This document shows positions 8,943-17,246 of a DNA stretch of 64,000 nt, in pieces. The stretch is from positions 4,059,001-4,123,000 of the forward strand of contig NZ_CP068230.1 in assembly GCF_009183365.2 (NCBI RefSeq), given 5' to 3'. Positions within the stretch are counted from its first letter, which is position 1. The number at the start of each line of letters is the position of its first letter. The DNA is from Shewanella algae. GTDB lineage: Bacteria > Pseudomonadota > Gammaproteobacteria > Enterobacterales > Shewanellaceae. A program made the translations under genes and the position numbers. Under the pieces are notes generated by a model. It was not told the DNA's origin. It searched no databases and was given only the letters and a program-made list of their open reading frames with translations.

Positions 8943-9081
8943 CAATTCCTTATGTCAACGATTTCAAAAACAAGGCCCCATCTATTCGATTTCAGTCTAG
9001 TTGGCGGCCGTGATGCATTCTGTGATCCATATCAAATATAGCTCTGCTATTGCCAACCGGCGCAGACTGAACTAACATCAG

Positions 9082-9099
9082 ACCGACTAATCAGTCGGT
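9082..9099. promoter_or_regulatory. Palindromic TetR-type operator upstream of the aldehyde dehydrogenase operon
   Basis: ACCGACTAATCAGTCGGT has two 7-base arms (ACCGACT / AGTCGGT) around a 4-base centre, a typical TetR-family site. It lies 40 nt upstream of the dehydrogenase start. The operon it precedes ends with a TetR-family regulator gene, so autoregulated repression with induction by an aldehyde or related ligand is the simplest reading (inference). Confidence 0.75.
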
Positions 9100-9138
9100 T
9101 ACTTTAAAAGCAGCTTAATGACTGCCGAAGGAGGCAAA

Positions 9139-10587
9139 ATGTCGCTTGTTAACCCAGAGCCGCTCACAGTGGAGAATCAGCAGCTGCTGCAAAAATTCAC
9201 CGTGCAGCGCCAGGCTTTCAGTGCCGCCCCCATGCCAAGCCTTGGCGAGCGCAAGGCCAAGCTCAAGGCGCTGAAACAAGCCTTGCTGAAACACCAACAG
9301 GCCCTCACGGATGCACTCAGTCGCGACTATGGCCACAGGTCGACCGACGATAGCCTGATCTCCGATATACTGCCGGTCGTTACCCAGATCAACTACAGCC
9401 TCAGGCATCTCAAACGCTGGATGAAACCCAGTCGCCGCCATGCCGGATTATTGCTGGCCCCGGCCAGTGTCAGGGTGGAGTATCAGCCCAAAGGCGTGGT
9501 GGGCATCATAGTGCCGTGGAACTTCCCTATCATGTTGTCCTTGAGTCCGCTGGCCACAGTGATTGCCGCCGGTAACCGCGCCATGTTGAAGCTGTCTGAA
9601 TTTACTCCCCACACCAATGCCGCCCTGCGTACCCTGCTGGCCGAAGTCTTCGACGGCTCCGAGGTCTGTGTGATTGAAGGGGAAGCCGAGATTGCCGCCA
9701 GTTTCTCCGCCCTGCCCTTCGATCATCTGCTGTTTACCGGCTCGACTCAGGTAGGACGCAATGTAATGCGCGCGGCGGCCGATAATCTCACCCCTGTCAC
9801 CCTGGAGCTGGGAGGCAAGTCCCCTGTGTTAATCGCCCGGGACATGCCCATGGAGACAGCGGTAGAGCGCCTCATCTACGGCAAGTGCCTCAACGCCGGG
9901 CAAATTTGTGTCGCCCCCGACTATATTCTCTGCCCCAGTGGTAAAGAGGCCGAGTTTATTAGCGCCTATCGGCGCCGCTTCCAGCAGTTCTACCCCGACT
10001 TTGCCAACACCCCGGACTATGGCCAGATACTCAACGAGCGTCAGGCCGCCAGGCTGGTCGCCCTCCTGGAAGATGCCACCGCCAAAGGGGCACAGTTATT
10101 TGCCGCCGACCGCGAGCAACCGCTCAGCAAACTGCCAAGCGCCGAACAGCGCAAATGGCCCACCTTGCTGCTGACCAAGGTCAGCGACGATATGAAACTG
10201 ATGCAGGAAGAGATCTTCGGCCCTTTGCTGCCCTTGGTCAGTTATCAAGAGCTGGGGCAGGCACTCGACTATATCAAGGCGCGCCCCAGACCTTTGGCCC
10301 TGTATCTGATGAGTTTCGATAAAGAAGTGCAGCAGCAGGTATTGTCCCAAACCCACTCTGGCGGTGTCTGTATCAATGAAACCGTGTTTCATGTGGCCGC
10401 CGACGATGCCCCCTTCGGTGGCATAGGCCCGTCCGGCATGGGACACTACCACGGCCAGGAAGGTTTTCGCACCTTCAGCCACGCCCGCACTGTGCTGTCC
10501 CGGGGGCGACTCAATACCGGCAAACTGGTGCATCCGCCCTACGGCAAGGGGATCCAGAAGCTGCTGCTGAAGGTGTTTCTCAGATGA
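9139..10587 (+). CDS. Coniferyl-aldehyde-dehydrogenase-like NAD(P)+ aldehyde dehydrogenase
   Basis: About 482 residues, ALDH superfamily. The sequence shows the cofactor-binding region VVGIIVPWNFPIMLSLSPLA, the general-base Glu in TLELGGKSPVLIA, the catalytic Cys in KCLNAGQICVAPDYIL, and the C-terminal FGGIGPSGMGHYHGQEGFRT. The NAGQICVAPDY form and the long C-terminal tail resemble CalB-type coniferyl aldehyde dehydrogenases, but the true substrate may be another medium-chain or aromatic aldehyde. ATG 9139 is preferred because AAGGAGG stands at 9128-9134. An ATG at 9118 in the same frame has no such box. It overlaps the downstream TetR gene by 4 nt (ATGA), and the ACCGACT palindrome upstream is the likely operator. 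Confidence 0.85.
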   Translation: MSLVNPEPLTVENQQLLQKFTVQRQAFSAAPMPSLGERKAKLKALKQALLKHQQALTDALSRDYGHRSTDDSLISDILPVVTQINYSLRHLKRWMKPSRRHAGLLLAPASVRVEYQPKGVVGIIVPWNFPIMLSLSPLATVIAAGNRAMLKLSEFTPHTNAALRTLLAEVFDGSEVCVIEGEAEIAASFSALPFDHLLFTGSTQVGRNVMRAAADNLTPVTLELGGKSPVLIARDMPMETAVERLIYGKCLNAGQICVAPDYILCPSGKEAEFISAYRRRFQQFYPDFANTPDYGQILNERQAARLVALLEDATAKGAQLFAADREQPLSKLPSAEQRKWPTLLLTKVSDDMKLMQEEIFGPLLPLVSYQELGQALDYIKARPRPLALYLMSFDKEVQQQVLSQTHSGGVCINETVFHVAADDAPFGGIGPSGMGHYHGQEGFRTFSHARTVLSRGRLNTGKLVHPPYGKGIQKLLLKVFLR

Positions 10588-11198
10588 AGCGCAGCAACGA
10601 GCCAACCCAGGCATTGAGCGGCAAACAGGACAAGAAGCAGCAGATCCTGGGCAGCGCATTGCAACTGTTTGTCGAGCAAGGTTTCTATGCCACCTCGACC
10701 GCCAGCATAGCCCGCCACGCCGGCGTGGCCACAGGCACCTTGTTCCATCACTTTAGCAGTAAAGAAATCCTGATGGACCAGCTGTTTCTGGCCATCAAAA
10801 CAGAGTTTGCCGACGCCATCTCAGCAAGCTTGCCAAAGGCGCCGGCAACCACCACTGAATTGCCGCAGCGGGCAGAAATGCTCTGGCAGGCCGGGCTCGA
10901 TTGGGCGCTGGCACAGCCTCTGAAGCTGAGCTTCTTTGTGCAATACGCCATGTCACCCAGTGTCAGTGAAGCGGTCAGGCAGCAGGCAATGCATGGCATT
11001 CTCGGCTTTATTGCTGAACTATTGGAGCAGGGCATCAACCAAGGGGTATTGGCTGACCTACCCAGAGAGCTGTTGCTGGAAGCTTGCCACAGCCAGTTCC
11101 TGGCGGCGGCGCGCTTCTTCTGCAACCAGCCTCAGAAGGCTACCAGAGAGGCCAGAGACGCCAGCTTTCGCCTGTTCTGGCGCGGTGTGGCAGCCTAG
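10584..11198 (+). CDS. TetR/AcrR family transcriptional regulator
   Basis: A 204-residue regulator. N-terminal TetR helix-turn-helix: QQILGSALQLFVEQGFYATS followed by TASIARHAGVATGTLFHHFS and SKEILMDQLF. The rest is the helical ligand-binding domain. The ATG overlaps the stop of the aldehyde dehydrogenase gene, so the two are cotranslated. It probably binds the palindrome at 9082-9099 and represses both genes (inference from position and symmetry). The operon ends at a strong hairpin at 11291-11320. Confidence 0.88.
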   Translation: MKRSNEPTQALSGKQDKKQQILGSALQLFVEQGFYATSTASIARHAGVATGTLFHHFSSKEILMDQLFLAIKTEFADAISASLPKAPATTTELPQRAEMLWQAGLDWALAQPLKLSFFVQYAMSPSVSEAVRQQAMHGILGFIAELLEQGINQGVLADLPRELLLEACHSQFLAAARFFCNQPQKATREARDASFRLFWRGVAA

Positions 11199-11290
11199 CC
11201 CTTCAGAGTCAAAACCCCGGAAACCAGCCTCCTGAAATCGGCCTTCGGAAATGAGCCAGCGGAAATGAACGCCCTGGAGTTAGTCAAACA

Positions 11291-11320
11291 AAGGGCCCGC
11301 AATTACGGGCCCTTCTTTTT
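11291..11320 (+). terminator. Rho-independent terminator of the aldehyde dehydrogenase-TetR operon
   Basis: Perfect 9-bp arms AAGGGCCCG / CGGGCCCTT with loop CAATTA are followed by CTTTTT on the plus strand. It may also help stop csgG transcription from the opposite side, where the tail is TTGTTT. Confidence 0.88.
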
Positions 11321-11380
11321 AAAAATCAACAAACTGCGGTTTACCTATCGCTCAAGCTGTTGCTCTCTCGCTCAAGCTGT

Positions 11381-12166
11381 TTATCCCTGACTCAGGCTGT
11401 TGTCGTCGCCCGAAGCCTCGGCGCTCCAGTAACCCATGCGGCTCCCCTTATCGATAAGCTCGGAGACCGCCAGTTCTATCGCCTGCAACACACAAAACTG
11501 TACCGGCTCATTGGTGGTAAAGCCCACTTCGGCCTCGGCCAGGCGGTTCAAACTGGTGTAACGGAACAGACCGGCACGCATCTCCTGAGAGAACACCCGC
11601 TTGGTGGTATTGACCGACATCAGCACCTTACCTGTGTGTACATCCACTGCCCTGAGATAAATGGTCACCTGATCTTCCCGGTACAACTCGGAGGCGCCTA
11701 TGCCGTAGTATTCCACGCCGCTGCCGCCGGTTTCCACGTTGGTTTCATAGCTGATGATCCCGCCTTCCAGAAGCAGCCTGGCATTGGTCAGGGTCGGCAC
11801 TTCATTATTGCGCCCCTGCTGCTTACCTGAGATCTTGCGCTCGGTCAGCAGGTTCTGCAGTCCTTCCCGCTCCACAGGGGTAAACCACCTGGAGTCCAGC
11901 AGAGTCTGCACCAGCATGGAAGTGGCCCCCTGGGTCACTGCGGTCGAGAAGGAACTGACATTGGCCTGGGGCTTATATTGCCCGGTCTGATCCCGGAAAG
12001 AGTAAACCGCAACCGGGATAGGAAAACGCGGCCCGGGACGCGACTGCAGCGCCTTCATGGTTTCACTCAAGGGATTTACCTGGGCCTCATTGATATTCAA
12101 ATCAGGCTTGGGAACCAGGCTGCAGCCCCCCAGCAGTAACAGTGGAACCAGTGCCAGCCACCTCAT
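11381..12166 (-). CDS. csgG: Curli secretion channel lipoprotein CsgG
   Basis: A 261-residue outer-membrane lipoprotein. The lipobox is LLGGC with Cys15 as the lipidated residue. The CsgG domain is recognisable in VAVYSFRDQTGQYKPQANVS, then FSTAVTQGATSMLVQTLLDS, WFTPVEREGLQNLLTERKI, and GIGASELYREDQVTIYLRAV with a later VNTTKRVFSQEMRAGLFRY. CsgG forms the nonameric pore that exports curli subunits. Its ATG overlaps the csgF stop (ATGA), and gene order is csgE-csgF-csgG. The major and minor subunit genes csgA/csgB and regulator csgD are not in this part of the window. Confidence 0.95.
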   Translation of the reverse strand: MRWLALVPLLLLGGCSLVPKPDLNINEAQVNPLSETMKALQSRPGPRFPIPVAVYSFRDQTGQYKPQANVSSFSTAVTQGATSMLVQTLLDSRWFTPVEREGLQNLLTERKISGKQQGRNNEVPTLTNARLLLEGGIISYETNVETGGSGVEYYGIGASELYREDQVTIYLRAVDVHTGKVLMSVNTTKRVFSQEMRAGLFRYTSLNRLAEAEVGFTTNEPVQFCVLQAIELAVSELIDKGSRMGYWSAEASGDDNSLSQG

Positions 12167-12555
12167 GGATTACCTCCATAGATAGGCATCTCTATCACTG
12201 TGACTTCGCCGGAAAGCAGGTTGGTAATGGTCAACATCACGCCGTTACCTGTGGAGGCGACTTCGACGCGGTAGTCCCCAGTGTCATACACACCGTCGGT
12301 TATCTCGCCGTCGGCCACACCGCGGGTGATGGAGTTGATAATGTTACGCTCCAGCGACTCCTTGAAGCGGGTAACAAAGTCCTTTTCATTGCCGGCGGCC
12401 TGATTGTTATTTTGGGCCTGGGCTTTGCTCAGCAGAAACGAACCGTTGAGAGGGTTACCGCCAAAACTGGGGTTGATTGGGGTATAGACCAGTTCGGTGG
12501 CCTGCCCCGAAAAAGCCAGCAAGGTGCCGGCTACGATTAACATCCTGAGTGTCAT
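12163..12555 (-). CDS. csgF: Curli assembly protein CsgF
   Basis: A 130-residue secreted protein with an N-terminal signal peptide (LRMLIVAGTLLAFSGQA). The mature N-terminus TELVYTPINPSFGGNPLNGS is the diagnostic CsgF motif that plugs into the CsgG channel, followed by FLLSKAQAQNN and the DxVxxFKESLERNIINSIT helix. CsgF works at the cell surface to couple export to nucleation by CsgB. It lies 12 nt after csgE and overlaps csgG by 4 nt. Confidence 0.95.
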   Translation of the reverse strand: MTLRMLIVAGTLLAFSGQATELVYTPINPSFGGNPLNGSFLLSKAQAQNNNQAAGNEKDFVTRFKESLERNIINSITRGVADGEITDGVYDTGDYRVEVASTGNGVMLTITNLLSGEVTVIEMPIYGGNP

Positions 12556-12567
12556 TGTGCTTGCTTC

Positions 12568-12990
12568 CTAAATTCCATCCCAATTGGATCCCAATTCCCC
12601 TGTCATGGATTGGGCTCTGACCGAGGCGATATAATCTATGGTCAAGAGAATCGCCTGTTCGGCCCGCTCCTTGATGGGACTGGCTCTGCGGCCAAAATGG
12701 GTTTGGTAAATACGGGTACCGTTAACCTCCAGTGTCAGCAAGGTGCCGGCCTGAGGGAAAACCGTTTCGTAAAGGGTGACATTGAATCCCTGGGTAAAGG
12801 GCAGATCCCGCCAATACCCCGAGTAGTAAAAACCAAAATCCTTGCCAAAGCGGGTCAGGGTTCTGTCTATGACCAGGCCACTGATCTCTATGTCATCCGC
12901 CTCGGCTGCGGCCAACGCCGGAGCAGACGCAAGTGTCAGCATCAGTAAGCACAAGATACAGCGCATGGATAACAAGACAGAGTGCGGCAT
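12568..12990 (-). CDS. csgE: Curli export specificity factor CsgE
   Basis: A 140-residue periplasmic protein with a signal peptide of about 29 residues (CILCLLMLTLASAPALA). Mature features of CsgE are EISGLVIDRTLTRFGKDFG, FYYSGYWRD, FNVTLYETVFPQAGTLLTLE and IYQTHFGRRASPIKERAEQA. CsgE caps the CsgG channel from the periplasmic side and gives substrate selectivity. I keep the first ATG (12990), which has GGGG a few bases upstream. The internal Met at 12966 lacks a ribosome binding site. It is the first gene of csgEFG. Confidence 0.93.
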   Translation of the reverse strand: MPHSVLLSMRCILCLLMLTLASAPALAAAEADDIEISGLVIDRTLTRFGKDFGFYYSGYWRDLPFTQGFNVTLYETVFPQAGTLLTLEVNGTRIYQTHFGRRASPIKERAEQAILLTIDYIASVRAQSMTGELGSNWDGI

Positions 12991-13154
12991 TGTCCCCGAA
13001 AATTCCCTTTGTTGCCTGAAAAGGCCATTCCTTTAACAAGAGCATTACATTAACAGCAGCGCCGGAACCGAGTCACCCGCCACCGACGTATTTACCTGAA
13101 AAATAGCTATTTCGGCTGAGTCGAGATCCGTTGAAAATCACCCGAAAGTATGAC

Positions 13155-14489
13155 TCACTGTTGCGGTAACCACAGCTGAACCAGCAAGCCACCATCCTGA
13201 CGGTTTTGCAGACTGAGACGACCGTCGTGAGCCTCGGCAATCTCTCGGCACAACGCCAGTCCCAGGCCACTGCCCTGAGGCTTGGTGGAATAGAAGGGTA
13301 ACAGCGCCTGCGACAACACCTCCGCTGACATGCCACTGCCGCGATCCATCACGCAGATACTGACGCCGGCAACCGGGTCGGCAGCATCACTGCGCCAACC
13401 GGAGCGGCTGGCTATCTGCAGCTCAATCTCCTCAGGCGCCGAGCCGGACTCATGGGCGTTTTTGAGCAGATTCAGCAACACCTGTTCCAGCTGCACCTCA
13501 TCGGCCAACAAAGTCAGCGTAGGGGTCTCCAGGCAGACAAAGGCGTAATGCTCAGCCAACTCAGGCAGCAATCGGGCCCATGGAATAACTTGTTTCCTGG
13601 GGCTGGGCAGTTTGGCAAAACGGGCATAACCTTCGATAAATTGCCCCAGATGATTGGTGCGATTTTCTATGGTATCGAAGATCAGGCTCAGCTTGGGATC
13701 GCGGTTCTCTGTAGTCAAGCGCCGACCCGAGTTGACCATGGAGGCAATAGGCGCCAGCGAGTTATTGAGTTCATGACTGATTACCCGGATCACCTTCTTC
13801 CACACCGCTACCTCCTGGCGGTTGAGCTCACGGGTCATCTGCTTGAGCAGCAGCAACTGATGCTGCTGACCATTGAGGTTGAACTGGCCGCGACTCAGGT
13901 GCCAGCTCTGGTTTTCGCCTTCCGGCAAGCCGAGATTGAACAGACCATCGCGCTCACTCTCCAGCATTTGGCGCATCTCTTCGCTCACCTTGGCTTTGAG
14001 CTCAGAGAGGCTGCTTCCTTCCAGGCCTTTCCTGGCATTGAACAGATGTTTGGCGGCGTCGTTGGCATAAATGATATGACCCACGCTATCGCACAGCAGC
14101 ATGATATTGGGCGAGTTTTGAATGACCTTATCCAGCAACAATTCCCGCTGGTAAATATGCTGCCGCTCCTGCCTGAGCCGGGCCGACGCCTCGTTGAACA
14201 GTTGAGCCAGTCTATCCAGCTCATTGATGCCGCTGTCCGGCAACGAGACACTAAAATCTCGATCAATCAGGTTAAGCATGCCGATTTCCAGCCCCGCCAG
14301 GCTGTCACCCAGGGTTCGGGTCAACCTAAGCCCTATGCCCAGAGCTGCCAGCAATCCTGCCACCACCGCCAGCCATAACCATTCAGGCCCCAACCACAAC
14401 AGACAACCCCACCCGAGCAGCAAACCCAGCAAGGTGCTCAGCAGCATGCCCAGCAGCAGCCTGTGTCTTAGACTGAGTCCTCCTGTCAT
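13155..14489 (-). CDS. PAS-containing sensor histidine kinase (NtrB/NtrY type)
   Basis: A 444-residue sensor. Two N-terminal membrane helices (LLGMLLSTLLGLLLGWGCLL and WLWLAVVAGLLAALGIGLRL) have almost no periplasmic loop between them, so the signal is probably sensed in or near the membrane. A HAMP-like linker and a PAS domain (IQNSPNIMLLCDSVGHIIYA) follow. The phosphoacceptor His lies in RVISHELNNSLAPIASM near residue 240. The ATPase part has the N box LLNLLKNAHES, a G1 box in CVMDRGSGMS and a G2 box in GSGLGLALCREI. Its ATG overlaps the stop of the response regulator gene (ATGA), making them a cognate pair at the distal end of the ABC exporter cluster. Confidence 0.9.
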   Translation of the reverse strand: MTGGLSLRHRLLLGMLLSTLLGLLLGWGCLLWLGPEWLWLAVVAGLLAALGIGLRLTRTLGDSLAGLEIGMLNLIDRDFSVSLPDSGINELDRLAQLFNEASARLRQERQHIYQRELLLDKVIQNSPNIMLLCDSVGHIIYANDAAKHLFNARKGLEGSSLSELKAKVSEEMRQMLESERDGLFNLGLPEGENQSWHLSRGQFNLNGQQHQLLLLKQMTRELNRQEVAVWKKVIRVISHELNNSLAPIASMVNSGRRLTTENRDPKLSLIFDTIENRTNHLGQFIEGYARFAKLPSPRKQVIPWARLLPELAEHYAFVCLETPTLTLLADEVQLEQVLLNLLKNAHESGSAPEEIELQIASRSGWRSDAADPVAGVSICVMDRGSGMSAEVLSQALLPFYSTKPQGSGLGLALCREIAEAHDGRLSLQNRQDGGLLVQLWLPQQ

Positions 14490-15913
14490 GCCTGCCTCTT
14501 GCCGTCGATACCAAACTTCTCCATCCGCCGATAGAGCGCCTGACGGCTGATGCCAAATGACTTGGCAACCCTAGCGATAACGCCGCCGTGCTCGGCCAGC
14601 GCCGCTTCTATTTCCGCCTTACCCGGCTCCTCTGCCCCGGCTGGTTGGCCATGGCTCTCTGGAGCTTGGCCGACACTTGAATCCAAGATAGCTTTCGAGG
14701 CGGTTCCCGCTGCCAAACCGAAATCACTGCAGCTCAAAGACTCGCCTCGACTCAGCAAAACAGCGCGTTTACAGGCGTTTTCCAGCTCGCGCACATTGCC
14801 GGGCCAGTCGTGGGCCAGCAGTGCCTCTTTGGCACTCTTGTCCAACGTAAGGCTCTTGCTCAGCGCCGAGCTCTTGTTCAAGGCCGCGGCGGCACAAAAG
14901 TGCTCCACCAGCGGCAAGATGTCGTCTTTGCGCTGCGCCAATGGCGGCAATGCCAGTTCCACCACATTGAGGCGATAGAAAAGATCCTCGCGAAAACGGC
15001 CTTCGATAATGTCTTGGCGCAGATCGGCGTTGGTGGCACTCAGCAGCCTGACCTTGACCTTACGGGTCTGGTGGCTGCCCAGGCGTTCAAACTCGCCGGT
15101 CTGCAATACCCGCAGCAGTTTAATCTGCCCGGACAGCGGCAGGTTGCCTATCTCATCCAGAAACAGGGTACCGCCATCGGCCGCTTCGAAACGGCCGATA
15201 CGGGCCTTGGTGGCGCCGGTAAATGCACCGGCCTCGGCGCCAAACAGCTCGGCTTCCATCAACTCCATCGGCAAGGCGCCGACATTGACCTTAATGAGTG
15301 GCTTGTGTTTCAGCGGCGAATTGGCGTGCAGTATGTCCGCCAGTTTATCCTTGCCTGCGCCATTGGGGCCTGTGATCAGCACTGAGACATCCGAGCGTGC
15401 CAGTTGCAACGCCAGATCAACACAGCGCTCCATGGCAGCGCTGGCAAATACCAAACCACAGAGATCGGCGCCGTCGAATGCCGCCTGCCGTTGCTGCTCA
15501 CGCTGCTGCAACTGCTGGTTATCCTGTTGCAGCTTGTAGAGGGAAATCAGGTTGGCGACACTGTTGAGCAACTTGTTGTCATCCCAGGGCTTGGCCAGAT
15601 AATCGGCGGCCCCGGCCTTCATCAATTCCACTGCCATTTCCAGCTCGGTCCAGGCGGTGAGCAAGATGATTGGCAGTTGCGGCTGACGACTGCGCAAGGC
15701 GTGAAACAGTTCCCGCCCTTCCTCCCCCGAGGTGGTGTCGCGGCTGAAATTCATGTCCTGGATCACCAGGCTGACCTCTTCTTGCTCAATAAAGTACAGC
15801 GCCTCCTGAGGGCTCTGACAACTGAGCGGCCGATAACCGGCAATTTCCAACATCAGCGACAACGCCTGACATACGGCCTGATTGTCATCGACAACGAGTA
15901 CAGTATCCATCAT
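14486..15913 (-). CDS. Sigma-54-dependent NtrC-family response regulator
   Basis: 475 residues in three parts. The receiver domain has Asp53 (LVIQDMNFSRDT) as phosphoacceptor. The AAA+ domain has Walker A ITGPNGAGKDKLADIL, the sigma-54 contact loop GAFTGATKARIGRFE, Walker B GGTLFLDEIGNLP and an arginine region FREDLFYRLNVVEL. The Fis-type helix-turn-helix is GVIARVAKSFGISRQALYRR. The Walker A sequence GPNGAGKD departs from the usual GESGTGKE but keeps GxxGxGK. The likely target is the -24/-12 promoter at 20898-20914 in front of the adaptor gene, with enhancers at 20968-21025. That would make the cluster self-regulated (inference). Confidence 0.92.
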   Translation of the reverse strand: MMDTVLVVDDNQAVCQALSLMLEIAGYRPLSCQSPQEALYFIEQEEVSLVIQDMNFSRDTTSGEEGRELFHALRSRQPQLPIILLTAWTELEMAVELMKAGAADYLAKPWDDNKLLNSVANLISLYKLQQDNQQLQQREQQRQAAFDGADLCGLVFASAAMERCVDLALQLARSDVSVLITGPNGAGKDKLADILHANSPLKHKPLIKVNVGALPMELMEAELFGAEAGAFTGATKARIGRFEAADGGTLFLDEIGNLPLSGQIKLLRVLQTGEFERLGSHQTRKVKVRLLSATNADLRQDIIEGRFREDLFYRLNVVELALPPLAQRKDDILPLVEHFCAAAALNKSSALSKSLTLDKSAKEALLAHDWPGNVRELENACKRAVLLSRGESLSCSDFGLAAGTASKAILDSSVGQAPESHGQPAGAEEPGKAEIEAALAEHGGVIARVAKSFGISRQALYRRMEKFGIDGKRQA

Positions 15914-16036
15914 GCCTGCTTGTTACATCCTGTTATATCTATTGTAAAAATTATGAGTAAAACTAACCTAAAGCTGCCGCCAACGCGAGCCAAACTGCAT
16001 GAGCCATGCCGTCGACTCGAATGGGCGGCAGGCGGT

Positions 16037-17236
16037 TCAGACGCTGCGGGTCGCCATTGCCGGTGAGATATTCGCCGCCCTGCGGGCAGGCAATACCACA
16101 GCCACTGTCGTCACCAGCAACATGCCCACCACTGTCAGCAGCGGATAGATGAGGTCGAGCTGTGGCAGGTCATAGTGCTGCATCAGTTGTTGCCCCAACA
16201 CCACGGCAAGACAAGCCCCCAACAGCCCTCCGGCGATACAGATAAGGTAGTTTTCCGTCAGAAACAGACTCAGGATATCGGCCTTGGTGGCCCCCAAGGC
16301 CCGCCGGGTGCCAATCTGTTTGGTGCGGCGCTGAATGTTGAACATCACCATACCTGTCAGGCCTAAACTGGTGATCAGCAGCAGCAAAATCACCATCATG
16401 GACAGCACGCTGACCATGAGCTCGTGGTCACGATAGGAGCTTTGCTTTACTTCCTGGATGGATTGGAAATCATCGATCACCCGATTGGGGTTTTCCTTCA
16501 TCAAGGCCTCGAGGATCTGCTCTTTCAACGCCTTGTGATGCTCGCTCGGCGCCCGCACCATGTAGAAATGCCCGGTGTAATCGACGTTCTGGATCAGGCT
16601 GTACTCGAGATCTTTGCTGTCCACCCAGGCACCCTGCAGTTTGTCGACCACACCTATCACTGTGACATTCTCGTCCCTGTCGGCCCAGAGGGTCTTGCCC
16701 ACAGCGGACTCATTCGGCCAAACCTCATCGGCCAGCGCCTTGCTGATGATCACCAGCTTATTGCTGCCGTTAACATCATCATTGATCTCGTTAGCGTAGA
16801 AGTTACGCCCATCCACCAACTTGACCCCCAAGGTTTCCAGGGTATGCTCTGTCCCCAGGTACATGGCAAGCTGAGGCGTCGTCTTGGACGTTTCCGGATC
16901 CGGCCCCAGATTCAGCGTGGTGGACCAGCCACTGCCACTGAGCGGCAACATATTGGTGGACGTCGCCGTGACAACATTGGGCAGGCGGCGGAGGATCTGC
17001 TGGTCGACCTTGTTCTGCAGCTTGGTATCTATATTGGGGTCGAAGTTGTAGACGGTAAAGGCCAAGATCTCCTGCTCGGCAATCCCAGAATCACGCTGCA
17101 TCATGGTCAAACGTTCATGGATAATAAAGCTGGCATTGGCGACTATGGCCACCGATAAGATGATCTGCATCAGCAGTAGTATCGGGCCGCTCTTGCTGCG
17201 CATCAGGCTGCTGAAAACCGGTTTAATATTTAGCAT
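16037..17236 (-). CDS. ABC transporter permease, MacB/FtsX-like (second permease)
   Basis: About 399 residues. One N-terminal membrane helix (GPILLLMQIILSVAIVANAS), a large periplasmic MacB-PCD-like domain, and three C-terminal helices typical of the FtsX core (LMVSVLSMMVILLLLITSLG, CIAGGLLGACLAVVLGQQL, PLLTVVGMLLVTTVAVVLPA). The coupling motif RRTKQIGTRRALGATKADIL is characteristic of MacB/LolC-type permeases. ATG 17236 is preferred over an upstream start at 17290. It has AAGGG just ahead and leaves a 10-nt gap from the first permease gene, whereas 17290 lies inside that gene. It forms a heterodimer partner for the permease encoded upstream (inference). Confidence 0.85.
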   Translation of the reverse strand: MLNIKPVFSSLMRSKSGPILLLMQIILSVAIVANASFIIHERLTMMQRDSGIAEQEILAFTVYNFDPNIDTKLQNKVDQQILRRLPNVVTATSTNMLPLSGSGWSTTLNLGPDPETSKTTPQLAMYLGTEHTLETLGVKLVDGRNFYANEINDDVNGSNKLVIISKALADEVWPNESAVGKTLWADRDENVTVIGVVDKLQGAWVDSKDLEYSLIQNVDYTGHFYMVRAPSEHHKALKEQILEALMKENPNRVIDDFQSIQEVKQSSYRDHELMVSVLSMMVILLLLITSLGLTGMVMFNIQRRTKQIGTRRALGATKADILSLFLTENYLICIAGGLLGACLAVVLGQQLMQHYDLPQLDLIYPLLTVVGMLLVTTVAVVLPARRAANISPAMATRSV

Positions 17237-17246
17237 AGTCAATCCC

